Source of the DNA: Falsiroseomonas sp041690465
Lineage (GTDB): Bacteria; Pseudomonadota; Alphaproteobacteria; Acetobacterales; Acetobacteraceae
Assembly (NCBI RefSeq): GCF_041690465.1
Contig: NZ_JAWLHG010000001.1
Location: 310,001 to 374,000, forward strand
Length of the DNA: 64,000 bases
Reading direction: 5' to 3'
The translations under genes and the position numbers were made by a program. This document shows positions 19,259-27,903 of the stretch, piece by piece. The notes under the pieces were generated by a model, which had not been told where the DNA came from, made no database searches, and saw only the letters and a program-made list of their open reading frames with translations. Position 1 is the first letter of the stretch. Each line of letters opens with the position of its first letter.

Positions 19259-19308
19259 ACGCCGCCGATGCCGGTTCCATCGGCAATGATCTCTGAAGGG
19301 AGCGACGC

Positions 19309-19713
19309 GTGCAGGACCCCGACCTGCTGAGCGAAGCGGAGGCGGTCCGCCTCCACGCCTATGCGCCCTATTCCAACTTCCCTGTCGGCGCGGCGCTGCT
19401 CGCCGAGGACGGCAGCCTCCATCACGGCTGCAATGTCGAGAACGCCAGCTACCCCGCCGGCCTCTGCGCCGAACGCGTCGCGCTCGGCGCCGCCGTCGCG
19501 CGCGGGGCGCGCCGCTTCATCGCGATTGCCATCGCCGGGCCGCCGGGCGTGGCCATCTCCCCCTGTGGCATCTGCCGCCAGGTGCTGTCGGAATTTTCCC
19601 CCGACGGCACGCTGCGCGTGATCGCCCGCGATGCCGCCGGCACGCCCCGCGCCACCACCATCGTCGAACTCCTCCCCGGCGCCTTCGGCCCCGCCCAGCT
19701 CGGGCATTCCTGA
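19309..19713 (+). CDS. cdd: Cytidine deaminase
   Basis: A 134-residue zinc enzyme that deaminates cytidine and deoxycytidine to uridine forms in pyrimidine salvage. The motif 'GCNVENASYPAGLCAERVAL' carries the zinc Cys and the catalytic Glu (the C-A-E triplet), and 'PCGICRQVLSEF' gives the remaining PCxxC cysteines. 'YAPYSNFPVGAALL' is the substrate-binding start. It is the short homotetrameric type. Start is GTG at 19309, preceded by GAAGGGAG. Confidence 0.95.
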   Translation: MQDPDLLSEAEAVRLHAYAPYSNFPVGAALLAEDGSLHHGCNVENASYPAGLCAERVALGAAVARGARRFIAIAIAGPPGVAISPCGICRQVLSEFSPDGTLRVIARDAAGTPRATTIVELLPGAFGPAQLGHS

Positions 19714-19746
19714 GTCCGGGAACCCGAGGCGCGCCGCAAGCATTGC

Positions 19747-20130
19747 ATGCGCATGCGCTGCGCCCTGCTGCTGCCGATCCTGCTCCTCGCCGCCTGCGCA
19801 CAGCCGCCTGCCACCGCGACCTTCAATCCGATCGGCATGACCGAGGGCGAGCTGGTCTCCCGCCTCGGCGTGCCAAGCCGCGCCTACGAAACCGACGGCC
19901 GCCGCTTTCTCACCTGGGACAGCGAAGGCAGCGCCGGGCCCGCCGTCACGCCCTCCATCGGCCTCGGCGTCGGGCGCTTCTCCGGCGGCTGGGGCAGCGG
20001 CACGGCGATCGGCACCGGGCTCGGCCTCAGCTTCGGCGGCGGCGGCCCCAGCGGCTATTGCACCGCGACCTACGAGATGCGGGATGGCCGCGTCATCGGC
20101 GCCACCCGGCAAGGACCCGGCTGCGGCTGA
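19747..20130 (+). CDS. Small lipoprotein, glycine-rich, SmpA/OmlA-like start
   Basis: A 127-residue lipoprotein with a lipobox ending at Cys17 ('PILLLAACAQPP'). 'FNPIGMTEGELVSRLGVPSRAYETDG' (here quoted for its G-M-x-xx-E-L-x-x-xx-G-x-P core) is the helix-loop pattern shared by BamE/SmpA/OmlA proteins, followed by 'RFLTWDSEG', a Gly-rich stretch and a C-terminal pair of cysteines. BamE assists outer-membrane protein assembly; whether this gene is a true BamE or a paralogue cannot be decided by eye. Confidence 0.75.
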   Translation: MRMRCALLLPILLLAACAQPPATATFNPIGMTEGELVSRLGVPSRAYETDGRRFLTWDSEGSAGPAVTPSIGLGVGRFSGGWGSGTAIGTGLGLSFGGGGPSGYCTATYEMRDGRVIGATRQGPGCG

Positions 20131-20198
20131 ACCATCGGGCCCCTTCCTTACCCCTGCCCGGACGGACCACACTCGCCCGCGCAACGAACGAGGGCGGC

Positions 20199-20546
20199 AT
20201 GCGCGCTTTGCGGCTGAGGCTCGACTCGCGCGGGCGCGTGCTGCTGCCGCCGGCGCTGCGTGCGCTCTCCGGCCTGCGCCCTGCCATGCCGCTCGCCGTC
20301 ACCTTCGCGGAGGCGCAACTCCTCGTCCGCCCGACCGACACCCCCGAACGCCGTGCGCCGACGCTCGACCGCAAGGGCCGCCTCACCCTGCCCGGGCCGC
20401 TGCGTGCGGAGCTTGGCCTCCTGGCCGGCGCGGTGCTGCTGGCGCGGGCCGCGCCGCCGGGCCTGCTGCTCGCCTCGCCCGCGGGCCTGATCGCCCGCCA
20501 GCGCGAGGCGCGGCTCGCCCTCACCCGCCGTCTCGCCGAGGCCTGA
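20199..20546 (+). CDS. Small protein with two AbrB-like hairpin motifs
   Basis: A 115-residue protein with two copies of the swapped-hairpin signature of AbrB/SpoVT-type DNA binders: 'DSRGRVLLPPAL' at residues 9-20 and 'DRKGRLTLPGPL' at 57-68. MraZ also has two such units, but it is longer and has other conserved blocks, so this is not MraZ. I infer a DNA-binding regulator or an antitoxin-like factor. Its stop overlaps the patatin start (TGATG), so the two are translationally coupled. ATG 20199 follows GAGGGCGG. Confidence 0.65.
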   Translation: MRALRLRLDSRGRVLLPPALRALSGLRPAMPLAVTFAEAQLLVRPTDTPERRAPTLDRKGRLTLPGPLRAELGLLAGAVLLARAAPPGLLLASPAGLIARQREARLALTRRLAEA

Positions 20547-21505
20547 TGCCGCCGCGCGTCGCCATCGCCTGCCAGGGCGGCGGCAGCCATGCCGCCTTCA
20601 CCGCCGGCGTGCTCGCCTCACTGCTCGCATCCGCCCATCGCGACCGGTTCGAGCTGACGGCGCTCTCGGGCACCTCCGGCGGCGCGGTCTGCGCGGCGCT
20701 GGCCTGGTCCGGGCTGCTCGCCGGCGGGCCGGAGGAGGCGATCCGGCGGATCGAGGGCTTCTGGCACGACCTCGCGCCGGCCAACGCGGTCGAGGCCTGG
20801 GCGAATGACTGGTTCCAGCTGCTGCTCGCCCTGCCCTTCGCCGCCCGCACCAGCCCCTATGCCTATGCGCCCGCCGCCGAGCCGCGGCTGCGCCAGCTGC
20901 TGGAGAAATGGATCCGCCCGGCCGAGCTGCCCGCCCGCCGCGCACCGCCGGTGCTGCGCCTCGGCGCGGCCGAGGTGCTGAAGGGCGGCGGCGCGGCCTT
21001 CGACGAGGAACGCTTCACGCTGGACGACGTGATCGCCTCCGCCGCGGTGCCGCCGCTGTTCCGCGCCGTGCCGAACCGCGGCGGGCTGTGGTGGGATGGG
21101 CTCTACGCCCACAACCCGCCGATCCGCCACCTGCTCGACCTGCCCGACAAGCCCGCCGAGATCTGGGTGGTCCGCATCAACCCCGCCACCCGCGCCGAGG
21201 AGCCACGCACCGCGGAGGAGATCGAGGATCGCCGCAACGAGATGGCCGGGAACCTGCCGCTCGACCACGAGCTGGAGAAGGTACGCCTGGTTAACCGCGC
21301 CGTCGCCGCCGCGCCGGAGTGCAACGCCCGCTTCGGCTGGCGGCCGGTGACGGTGCGGCAGGTGGCGCTGGCGCTGCCGGGCATCGGCTATCGCACCAAG
21401 CTCGACCGTTCGGCGGCGCATATCGCCCGTCTGATGGCGGCCGGGCGTGAGGCGGCGCCCGGCTTCTTCGACGAGGCTTCCGTCATCGTTCGTCCGGAGG
21501 GCTGA
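20546..21505 (+). CDS. Patatin-like phospholipase
   Basis: A 319-residue serine lipase of the patatin family. The oxyanion-hole glycines are 'GGGSHAAF' (residues 11-18), the nucleophile is Ser44 in 'GTSGG', and the catalytic aspartate is Asp184 in 'WDGLYAHNPP', which has the D-G pair of the Ser-Asp dyad. Such enzymes hydrolyse phospholipid or lipid acyl esters. There is no signal peptide, so it is probably cytosolic or peripheral at the inner membrane. Its coupling to the preceding AbrB-like gene suggests shared control. Confidence 0.9.
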   Translation: MPPRVAIACQGGGSHAAFTAGVLASLLASAHRDRFELTALSGTSGGAVCAALAWSGLLAGGPEEAIRRIEGFWHDLAPANAVEAWANDWFQLLLALPFAARTSPYAYAPAAEPRLRQLLEKWIRPAELPARRAPPVLRLGAAEVLKGGGAAFDEERFTLDDVIASAAVPPLFRAVPNRGGLWWDGLYAHNPPIRHLLDLPDKPAEIWVVRINPATRAEEPRTAEEIEDRRNEMAGNLPLDHELEKVRLVNRAVAAAPECNARFGWRPVTVRQVALALPGIGYRTKLDRSAAHIARLMAAGREAAPGFFDEASVIVRPEG

Positions 21506-21577
21506 CGCCGGCGTAACAACTGGCGGGAGATGCAGTGCCGCACTAGCGGCGCGCGCTCGCGAAAGCGAGAGTAGCGC

Positions 21578-22858
21578 ATGCTCCTGCTCCGCGATCGCCG
21601 CTTCCTGGTGATGCTCGCACTCGGCTTCGCGGCGGGCATCCCGCTGCCGCTGACCGGCTTCACGCTGCGGCAGTGGTTCTCCGAATCCGGCATCTCGCTG
21701 GCCGCCATCGGCCTGACCGCGCTGATCGGGCTGGCCTATGCCTTCAAGTTCCTCTGGTCGCCGGTGCTGGACCACGCGGCGCCACCCTTCCTCCGACGCC
21801 TGGGTCGCCGGCGCGGCTGGCTGGCGAGCATCCAGCCGGCGCTGATGCTGGCGATCCTGGCGCTGGGCTTCACCGATCCAGTGGGCGCGGCGGGGGTGAC
21901 GGTGGCGATCGCGGTGCTGGTCGCCTTCCTCTCCGCCAGCCAGGACATCGTGGTGGATGCCTACCGCATCGAGGTGCTGGAGGAACGCCAGCAGGGCTAT
22001 GGGCTGGCCTGCTACATCTGGGGCTACCGCGGCGCGCTGCTCGCCGCCAATGCCGGCGCGCTGGCGATGGCCGAGTTTGCCGGCTGGACGGCGGCGTTCG
22101 CGATGTGCGCCGCGCTGGTCGGCATCGGCTTCGTCGCCACCCTGCTGGCGCCGGAGCCGGAGGCGCGCCCCATCGGAGCCGCCACCTGGGCGGAGCGGCT
22201 GCGCGCGGCGGTGGTGGATCCCTTCGCCGACTTCCTCCGGCGTCGCTACTGGGTGGCCATCCTCGCCTTCATCTGCCTGTTCAAGCTCGGCGAGGCGCTG
22301 GCAGGGGTGATGACCGCGCCCTTCTACCGCTCGCTCGGCTTCTCGCGGCTGGAGGTGGCGGCGGTCGGCAGCGTCTTCGGGCTGGTGGCGACGCTGGCCG
22401 GCGTGATGGCGGGCGGCTTCGTGGTGGCACGGCTCGGCACCGGGCGCGCGCTGGTGGTCACCGGGCTGCTGCAGATGCTCTCCAACCTGATGTACGTGGC
22501 GCTGGCCCAGGCTGGCCATTCGATGCCGATGCTGTGGGCGCAGGTCGGGGTGGAGAACTTCACGGACGGGCTCGCGGACGCCGCCTTCGTCACCTACCTC
22601 TCGGCGCTCACCAGCCGCGCCTTCACCGCGACGCAATATGCGCTGCTGTCCTCGCTGGCCGCGGTGCCGCTGCGCACGCTGGCCGGCACCTCAGGCTGGC
22701 TGGCGGAGGGGCTCGGCTGGACCTGGTTCTTCCTGCTGACGACCTTCGCCGCGCTGCCGGCGATGGCGATCATGGTGTTCCTGCTGCGACGGCTGCCGCC
22801 CGACGAGGCGCCGGCGCCGGCTTCCGTCCTGCCGATCCCCGAGGAAGCCGCGCGATGA
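21578..22858 (+). CDS. AmpG-like muropeptide permease (MFS transporter)
   Basis: A 426-residue inner-membrane protein with twelve hydrophobic segments. 'SGISLAAIGLTALIGLAYAFKFLWSPVLD' is the AmpG-type segment (key part 'YAFKFLWSPVLD'), and 'SASQDIVVDAYRIE' is the conserved loop of that group. AmpG imports anhydromuropeptides for peptidoglycan recycling; in many alphaproteobacteria several paralogues exist, so the substrate remains inferred. The stop overlaps the next gene (ATGA), so both are coupled. Confidence 0.85.
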   Translation: MLLLRDRRFLVMLALGFAAGIPLPLTGFTLRQWFSESGISLAAIGLTALIGLAYAFKFLWSPVLDHAAPPFLRRLGRRRGWLASIQPALMLAILALGFTDPVGAAGVTVAIAVLVAFLSASQDIVVDAYRIEVLEERQQGYGLACYIWGYRGALLAANAGALAMAEFAGWTAAFAMCAALVGIGFVATLLAPEPEARPIGAATWAERLRAAVVDPFADFLRRRYWVAILAFICLFKLGEALAGVMTAPFYRSLGFSRLEVAAVGSVFGLVATLAGVMAGGFVVARLGTGRALVVTGLLQMLSNLMYVALAQAGHSMPMLWAQVGVENFTDGLADAAFVTYLSALTSRAFTATQYALLSSLAAVPLRTLAGTSGWLAEGLGWTWFFLLTTFAALPAMAIMVFLLRRLPPDEAPAPASVLPIPEEAAR

Positions 22859-23199
22859 CCGCGTTCTGGATGACGCCCCTGCTGCTGGTCGGCTCCAATA
22901 TCCTGATGACCTTCGCGTGGTACGGCCACCTCAAGGCGCCGTCCTGGCCGATGTGGCTGGCGATCCTGCTCTCCTGGGGCATCGCCTTCTTCGAATACTG
23001 CCTGGCGGTGCCGGCCAACCGCATCGGCTACGGCACCTTCACCGGCCAGCAGCTGAAGGTGATGCAGGAGGTGATCACGCTCGCCGTCTTCGCGGTGTTC
23101 AGCGTGTTCTGGCTCGGCGAGGCGATACGCTGGAATTTTCTCGCCGCCGGGGCGTGCCTGATCGCCGCGGTCGTGTTCATCTTCCTGCCGGTGGAATGA
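22855..23199 (+). CDS. DMT family protein (DUF486)
   Basis: A 114-residue membrane protein with four transmembrane segments. 'LLLVGSNILMTFAWYGHLK' is the N-terminal signature, and 'YCLAVPANRIGY' and 'FTGQQLKVMQEVITLAVFAVFSV' (core 'QLKVMQEVI') are the DUF486 core. This family belongs to the small drug/metabolite transporters, and its function is unknown. It is coupled to the AmpG-like gene. Confidence 0.9.
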   Translation: MTAFWMTPLLLVGSNILMTFAWYGHLKAPSWPMWLAILLSWGIAFFEYCLAVPANRIGYGTFTGQQLKVMQEVITLAVFAVFSVFWLGEAIRWNFLAAGACLIAAVVFIFLPVE

Positions 23200-23248
23200 C
23201 CCGGCGCGCCCCCGGCGCGTTGCGACAGGCAGCGGGAAGGACCGGACG

Positions 23249-24367
23249 ATGCGCATCGGCGTGCCCAAGGAAGTGAAGGTCCACGAATACCGTGTCGGGC
23301 TCACCCCCGGCTCGGTGCGGGAGCTGGTGGCGCAGGGGCATGAGGTGCTGGTGGAAAGCTGCGCCGGTGCCGGCATCGGCTTCCCCGACGGCGCCTATGC
23401 CGCCGCCGGGGCCACGATCGCCACCGATGCGGCGGAGGTGTTCAAGAATGCCGATCTGGTGGTGAAGGTGAAGGAGCCGCAGCCCGACGAATGGAAGCGG
23501 CTGCGCCCCGGCCAGGTGCTGTTCACCTACCTGCACCTCGCGCCCGACCCGGCGCAAGCCAAGGGCCTGATGGACAGCGGCGCCAGCGCCATCGCCTATG
23601 AGACGGTCACCGAACCCGAGGGCGGCCTGCCGCTGCTCCGCCCGATGAGCGAGGTCGCCGGCCGCATGGCGCCACAGGTCGGCGCCCGCTGCCTGGAGAA
23701 GGAGGCCGGCGGCGCCGGCGTGCTGCTCGGCGGCGTGCCCGGCGTGCCGGGGGCGAAGGTGGCGATCCTCGGCGGCGGCGTGGTCGGCGCCAATGCCGCG
23801 CGCATCGCCCGCGGCATGCGCGCGCAGGTGACGGTGCTGGACCGCGCACCGCGCGTGCTGGCGATGCTCGATGCGGAATTCGATGGCGCCGTCGCCACCC
23901 GCTTCGCCAGCCATGACGCGATCGAGGAGGCGGTGGAGGATGCCGACCTGGTCATCGGCGCGGTGCTGGTGCCCGGTGCCGCGGCGCCGCGGCTGGTCAG
24001 CCGCGCGATGATCGCGCGGATGCGGCCCGGCAGCGTGGTGGTGGATGTCGCCATCGACCAGGGCGGCTGCTTCGAGACCTCCCGCCCCACCACCCATGCC
24101 GCGCCGACCTATGTGGAGGAAGGCGTGGTGCATTACTGCGTGACCAACATGCCGGGCGCGGTGGCGCGCACCAGCGCGGTGGCGCTGAACAACGCCACGC
24201 TGCCCTTCACGCTGCAGATCGCGGAGAAGGGCCTGGCGCGTGCCTGCGCCGAGAACCCGCATCTGGCCCGCGGGCTCAACGTCCATGCCGGGCGCATCAC
24301 CCATGCGGCGGTGGCCGAGGCGCTGGGGCTGGAGCATCTGCCCGTGGAGCGTGCCTTCGCCCGCTGA
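23249..24367 (+). CDS. ald: Alanine dehydrogenase
   Basis: A 372-residue NAD-dependent enzyme that interconverts L-alanine and pyruvate plus ammonia. Key residues are visible: Arg15 ('HEYRVGLTP'), Lys75 ('VVKVKEPQ') and His96 ('TYLHLAPD') at the pyruvate site, and the Rossmann motif 'ILGGGVVGANAA' at about 171-182. 'VDVAIDQGGCFETS' holds the later catalytic Asp. Length and motifs match Ald and not the longer PntA transhydrogenase subunit. It stands alone, with a short 48-base gap from the preceding gene. Confidence 0.94.
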   Translation: MRIGVPKEVKVHEYRVGLTPGSVRELVAQGHEVLVESCAGAGIGFPDGAYAAAGATIATDAAEVFKNADLVVKVKEPQPDEWKRLRPGQVLFTYLHLAPDPAQAKGLMDSGASAIAYETVTEPEGGLPLLRPMSEVAGRMAPQVGARCLEKEAGGAGVLLGGVPGVPGAKVAILGGGVVGANAARIARGMRAQVTVLDRAPRVLAMLDAEFDGAVATRFASHDAIEEAVEDADLVIGAVLVPGAAAPRLVSRAMIARMRPGSVVVDVAIDQGGCFETSRPTTHAAPTYVEEGVVHYCVTNMPGAVARTSAVALNNATLPFTLQIAEKGLARACAENPHLARGLNVHAGRITHAAVAEALGLEHLPVERAFAR

Positions 24368-24428
24368 TAAGCGGGAACCCCAGCCTGCGCGGCGGCTTAC
24401 CGCCTGCGCAAGGTTGGGAGCAGCCATC

Positions 24429-24689
24429 ATGGGCTTTGTGTGGACCATCATCATCGGCTTCATCGCCGGCCTGATCGCGAAATTCCTGATGCCGGGACGC
24501 GACCCGGGCGGGTTCATCATCACCACGCTGCTCGGCATCCTGGGCGCCCTGGTCGCCACTTGGCTCGGCCAGGCGGTTGGCTGGTACCGCGCCGGCGAGG
24601 GCGCGGGGCTGATCGGCGCGGTGGTCGGCGCGGTGATCGTGCTGGCGATCTACCGGATGGTGGCGGGGCGCCGCGCGACCTCGACCTAG
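24429..24689 (+). CDS. GlsB/YeaQ/YmgE family membrane protein
   Basis: An 86-residue protein with three hydrophobic segments. 'IIIGFIAGLIAKFLMPGRDPGGF' is the transglycosylase-associated domain signature (core 'AGLIAKFLMPG'), followed by two further glycine-rich helices. The family is common and often stress induced; its molecular role is not known. ATG 24429 is preceded by GGGAG. It is a single gene after ald. Confidence 0.9.
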   Translation: MGFVWTIIIGFIAGLIAKFLMPGRDPGGFIITTLLGILGALVATWLGQAVGWYRAGEGAGLIGAVVGAVIVLAIYRMVAGRRATST

Positions 24690-24716
24690 CCGGCCCTCGG
24701 GCAGGGCGGCGGCGTT

Positions 24717-25244
24717 TCAGCCGCCGCCCTTGGCCACCAGCTTCGGCGTATGCGCGGCGATGTTCTTCCGCAGCATGCTGTCCGGGATGTTCCACATGAA
24801 CTGCTTGTTGAAGTCGGCGCGCTTCATGCGGGTGTTGGGGGCGTTCTCCGGGTCGTGGATGATCACCTCGTCCCGCCCGTCATCGGTGCCGATCAGCGCC
24901 GAGCAATGGCCATAGGTCGCACCGTTGTGCGTCTTGGTCCAGGAGATGAGCTGGGGTCCGTATTTGCGCAGCAGGTCCGCCAGCGCGTCCAGCGCCCACG
25001 CCTTGGTCGCGGGGTAGCCGACCTCGACCAGGTTCTCGTTCTTCTGCAGGGTCTTGGAGTCCTGGATCACCTTGTGGCCCTTCGGCGTCCAGAGCGAGGG
25101 GTCGCCCAGCCGCGGTCCCGCCTCGAAATAATAGCCGAGCATGCAGGCGCTGGCATACCAGCAGCCGGTTGGGTCATTCAGCGACTTGTCCTGGCCATAC
25201 CCCAACTGGGTGATGAAGGGCACGTCGAGATAGATGCTGGCCAT
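24717..25244 (-). CDS. Papain-like cysteine protease, AvrRpt2/C70-like
   Basis: A 175-residue protein with a papain-type triad: Cys28 in 'DPTGCWYASACML', His113 in 'YGHCSALIG' and Asp131 in 'IIHDPENAP'. This order and spacing resemble the 'papain-like cysteine protease AvrRpt2' family (Peptidase_C70, PF12385). There is no signal peptide; it begins 'MASIYLDVPFITQLGYGQ'. Members occur in plant pathogens as effectors and also in non-pathogens in other contexts, so a secreted effector or toxin domain is possible but not shown. No secretion genes are adjacent. It stands alone, with 186 bases before gshB. Confidence 0.75.
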   Translation of the reverse strand: MASIYLDVPFITQLGYGQDKSLNDPTGCWYASACMLGYYFEAGPRLGDPSLWTPKGHKVIQDSKTLQKNENLVEVGYPATKAWALDALADLLRKYGPQLISWTKTHNGATYGHCSALIGTDDGRDEVIIHDPENAPNTRMKRADFNKQFMWNIPDSMLRKNIAAHTPKLVAKGGG

Positions 25245-25430
25245 GACGTCTCCCCGTCGCGCAGGCGGGGGCTGCCGGCACGCGAAGCGCCGGGCCCGGC
25301 AAGCCCGGACGAAACGACATCGAAACTCGCCTGAAACGCGACAGGGCGCAATGCCCTTCGCAATGATGCCGGGCCCGTGGAATGCAGGCGCGCGGCACCC
25401 GCAGGCGCCGGCGTCCCGCCAGGTGCGCCG

Positions 25431-26375
25431 CTACCGCTTCGCCTCGATCGCGTCCCAGATCGCCTTTTCCAGCTGCACGCCGTCGAAGCGGGCGATCTCC
25501 TGCAGGCCGGTCGGCGAGGTGACGTTGATCTCCGTCAGGTAGCCGCCGATCACGTCGATGCCGACGAAGATCATGCCGCGCTTCTTCAGCTCCGGCCCGA
25601 TCGCGGCGCAGATCTCCTTCTCGCGGTCGGTGAGCTTCGTGGCCTCCGGCCTGCCGCCGACATGCATGTTGCTGCGCGCCTCGCCGGCGGCGGGCACGCG
25701 GTTGATCGCGCCCATCGCCTCGCCATCCACCAGGATGATGCGCTTGTCGCCTTCGCGCACCGCCGGCACGTAGCGCTGCACCACCAGCGGCTCGCGCGAG
25801 CGTTCCGTGAACATCTCCAGCAGCGCGTTCAGGTTGGGGTCTTCGGGGCGCACATGGAACACCCCGGCGCCGCCATTGCCGAACAGCGGCTTGAGGATGA
25901 TGTCGCCGTGCTTTTCCCGGAACCTGCGGATCTGCGTGACGGAGGCGCTGATCAGCGTCTCCGGCATCAGCTCGGGGAAGTGGGTGACGTAGAGCTTCTC
26001 CGGCGCGTTGCGCACGCTGGCGGGGTCGTTCACCACCAGCGTCTTCGGGTGGATGTGCTCCAGGATGTGGGTGGCCGTGATGTACGCCATGTCGAAGGGC
26101 GGGTCCTGGCGCATCAGCACCACGTCCACGGCCCCGAGATCCAGCTCCTCCGCCGCGCCGAGCGTGAAGTGGTCGCCCTTCACGCGCCGCACGGTCACGG
26201 GCTGCGCATGCGCCAGCACGCGGCCGGACAGCAGCGCCAGGTCGCGCACATGGTAGTGCCACAGCGCATGCCCGCGCGACTGCGCTTCCAGCATCAGGGC
26301 GAAGGTGCTGTCGGCGTCGATGTTGATCGAGGCGATCGGGTCCATCTGGACGGCGACGCGAAGCGGCTTGGCCAT
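25431..26375 (-). CDS. gshB: Glutathione synthetase
   Basis: A 314-residue ATP-grasp enzyme that adds glycine to gamma-glutamylcysteine. It begins 'LRVAVQMDPIASINIDADST', as GshB proteins do, with 'RQDPPFDMAYITATHILE' and 'LKPLFGNGGAGVFH' (the ATP-grasp loop), and ends with 'EINVTSPTG', the metal- and glycine-site signature. ATG 26375 is chosen because it precedes this conserved N-terminus. It is divergent from aroE with about 110 bases between starts. Confidence 0.96.
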   Translation of the reverse strand: MAKPLRVAVQMDPIASINIDADSTFALMLEAQSRGHALWHYHVRDLALLSGRVLAHAQPVTVRRVKGDHFTLGAAEELDLGAVDVVLMRQDPPFDMAYITATHILEHIHPKTLVVNDPASVRNAPEKLYVTHFPELMPETLISASVTQIRRFREKHGDIILKPLFGNGGAGVFHVRPEDPNLNALLEMFTERSREPLVVQRYVPAVREGDKRIILVDGEAMGAINRVPAAGEARSNMHVGGRPEATKLTDREKEICAAIGPELKKRGMIFVGIDVIGGYLTEINVTSPTGLQEIARFDGVQLEKAIWDAIEAKR

Positions 26376-26485
26376 CGGCGACACTCCCGTGGGGTCTTGG
26401 CGCTTCCTCTGGCACCGGCCCGGGCGGGAGGGAAGAGGGCCGGGCGCCATTGACCGGCCGCGGCCGGCGGGTTCACTTCGCCGTC

Positions 26486-27319
26486 ATGCGCACCCTCTCG
26501 GGCAAGGCCCGCCTGGCCGGCGTTCTCGGCTGGCCCGTCTCCCATTCCCGCTCGCCGCGGCTGCACGGCTTCTGGCTGGCCAGGCACGGCTTGGATGGCG
26601 CCTACCTGCCGCTGCCGGTGCGGCCCGAGCGGTTCGAGGCGGCGGTGCGCAGCCTGGTGGATCTCGGCTTCGCCGGCGCCAATGTCACCATCCCCCACAA
26701 GGAGGCCGCCTTCGCGCTCTGCGACGAGGTGACGGAGGTGGCGCGGCGCGCCGGCTCGGTGAACACGCTGGTCTTCCGGGACGGGCGGATCAGCGGCACA
26801 AGCACGGACGGCTTCGGCTTCCTGGAAAGCGTGCGGGAGCAGGCGCCGGGCTGGCAGGCCAGCAATGGGCCGGCGGTGATCCTCGGCGCCGGCGGGGCGG
26901 TGCGGTCCGTCGCCGCCGCGCTGCTCGACGCCGGCTGCCCGCGCCTGATCCTGGTGAACCGCACCCCGGCGCGGGCCGAGGCGATCGCGCGGGATCTCGG
27001 CGGGCCGGTGGAGGTCGCCACCGCGCCGCGGCTGGCGGATGCCGCGCTGCTGGTGAACGGCACCTCCCTCGGCATGGCCGGGGAGCCGCCGCTGGAGATC
27101 GACCTCTCGCCGCTGCCGCCGCACGCCGTGGTCGCCGACATGGTCTATGTGCCGCTGGAGACCCGCCTGCTGGCCGCCGCCCGGGCGCGCGGGCTGCGCG
27201 CCGTGGACGGCCTCGGGATGCTGCTGCACCAGGCACGGCCGGGCTTCGAGGCTTGGTTCGGCGTGGCGCCCAATGTGGATGCCGAACTACGCGCCTTTGT
27301 TCTCCAGGACCTGCAATGA
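26486..27319 (+). CDS. aroE: Shikimate dehydrogenase
   Basis: A 277-residue NADPH-dependent enzyme of aromatic amino-acid synthesis (3-dehydroshikimate to shikimate). 'GWPVSHSRSPRLHG' binds substrate, Lys72 in 'NVTIPHKE' is catalytic with Asp108 in 'GTSTDGFGF', and 'LGAGGAVRSVAAAL' is the nucleotide-binding loop with 'VNRTPARAE' for NADPH. It starts an operon-like run with coaE and dnaQ: its stop overlaps the coaE start (ATGA). This order is part of the ancestral alphaproteobacterial origin-proximal cluster. Confidence 0.96.
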   Translation: MRTLSGKARLAGVLGWPVSHSRSPRLHGFWLARHGLDGAYLPLPVRPERFEAAVRSLVDLGFAGANVTIPHKEAAFALCDEVTEVARRAGSVNTLVFRDGRISGTSTDGFGFLESVREQAPGWQASNGPAVILGAGGAVRSVAAALLDAGCPRLILVNRTPARAEAIARDLGGPVEVATAPRLADAALLVNGTSLGMAGEPPLEIDLSPLPPHAVVADMVYVPLETRLLAAARARGLRAVDGLGMLLHQARPGFEAWFGVAPNVDAELRAFVLQDLQ

Positions 27320-27903
27320 AGGTGCTGGGCCTGACCGGCAGCATCGGCATGGGCAAGTCCACCGCCGCCAACACCTTCCGCCGCCTGCGCATCCCGGTCT
27401 TCGACGCCGATGCCGCCGTGCACCGGCTGCAGGGCAGGGGCGGCGCCGCCGTGCGCCCGATCGAGGCCGCGTTCCCCGGCACTACCCGCGGCGGCCGCGT
27501 GGACCGCGAGGCGCTGCGCAGCCGCGTCCTCGGCGACCCCGCGGCGCTGCGGCGGCTGGAGCGGATCGTGCACCCCCTGGTCCGCAAGGCCGAGCTGGAT
27601 TTCCTCGCCGCCGCCCGTCGCCGGGGCGAACCCCTGGCGGTGCTCGACATCCCGCTGCTGCTGGAGACCGAAGGACGGAAGCATGTGGACGCGATCATCG
27701 TCGTCTCCGCGCCTGTTGCCGTGCAGCGCGCCCGCGTGCTGGCGCGGCGCGGCATGACGGAGGAGCGGCTGAAGGCCATCCTCGCCCGCCAGATGCCCGA
27801 TGCGCTGAAGCGGAAGAAGGCGGACCACGTGGTCCATACCGGCTTGTCGCGCCACGCCGCGCAGCGCCATATCCGCCGGATCGTCAGGGAGCTGCGGGAC
27901 TAG
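27316..27903 (+). CDS. coaE: Dephospho-CoA kinase
   Basis: A 195-residue P-loop kinase for the last step of coenzyme A synthesis. The Walker A motif is 'LTGSIGMGKST' at residues 6-16, followed by 'VFDADAAVHRL', 'IVHPLVR' and 'LDIPLLLET', all typical. It is coupled to aroE upstream, and dnaQ begins directly after its TAG with no gap. Confidence 0.96.
   Translation: MKVLGLTGSIGMGKSTAANTFRRLRIPVFDADAAVHRLQGRGGAAVRPIEAAFPGTTRGGRVDREALRSRVLGDPAALRRLERIVHPLVRKAELDFLAAARRRGEPLAVLDIPLLLETEGRKHVDAIIVVSAPVAVQRARVLARRGMTEERLKAILARQMPDALKRKKADHVVHTGLSRHAAQRHIRRIVRELRD

Noticed and set aside
19150..19308. Possible riboswitch or leader before cdd
   Set aside because: Only one GC-rich stem is visible, and it matches no leader class that I recognise.
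27822..27835. Perfect palindrome GGACCACGTGGTCC considered as parS
   Set aside because: Only the central CACGTG agrees with the parS consensus; the flanks are G/C rich and it lies inside coaE codons.
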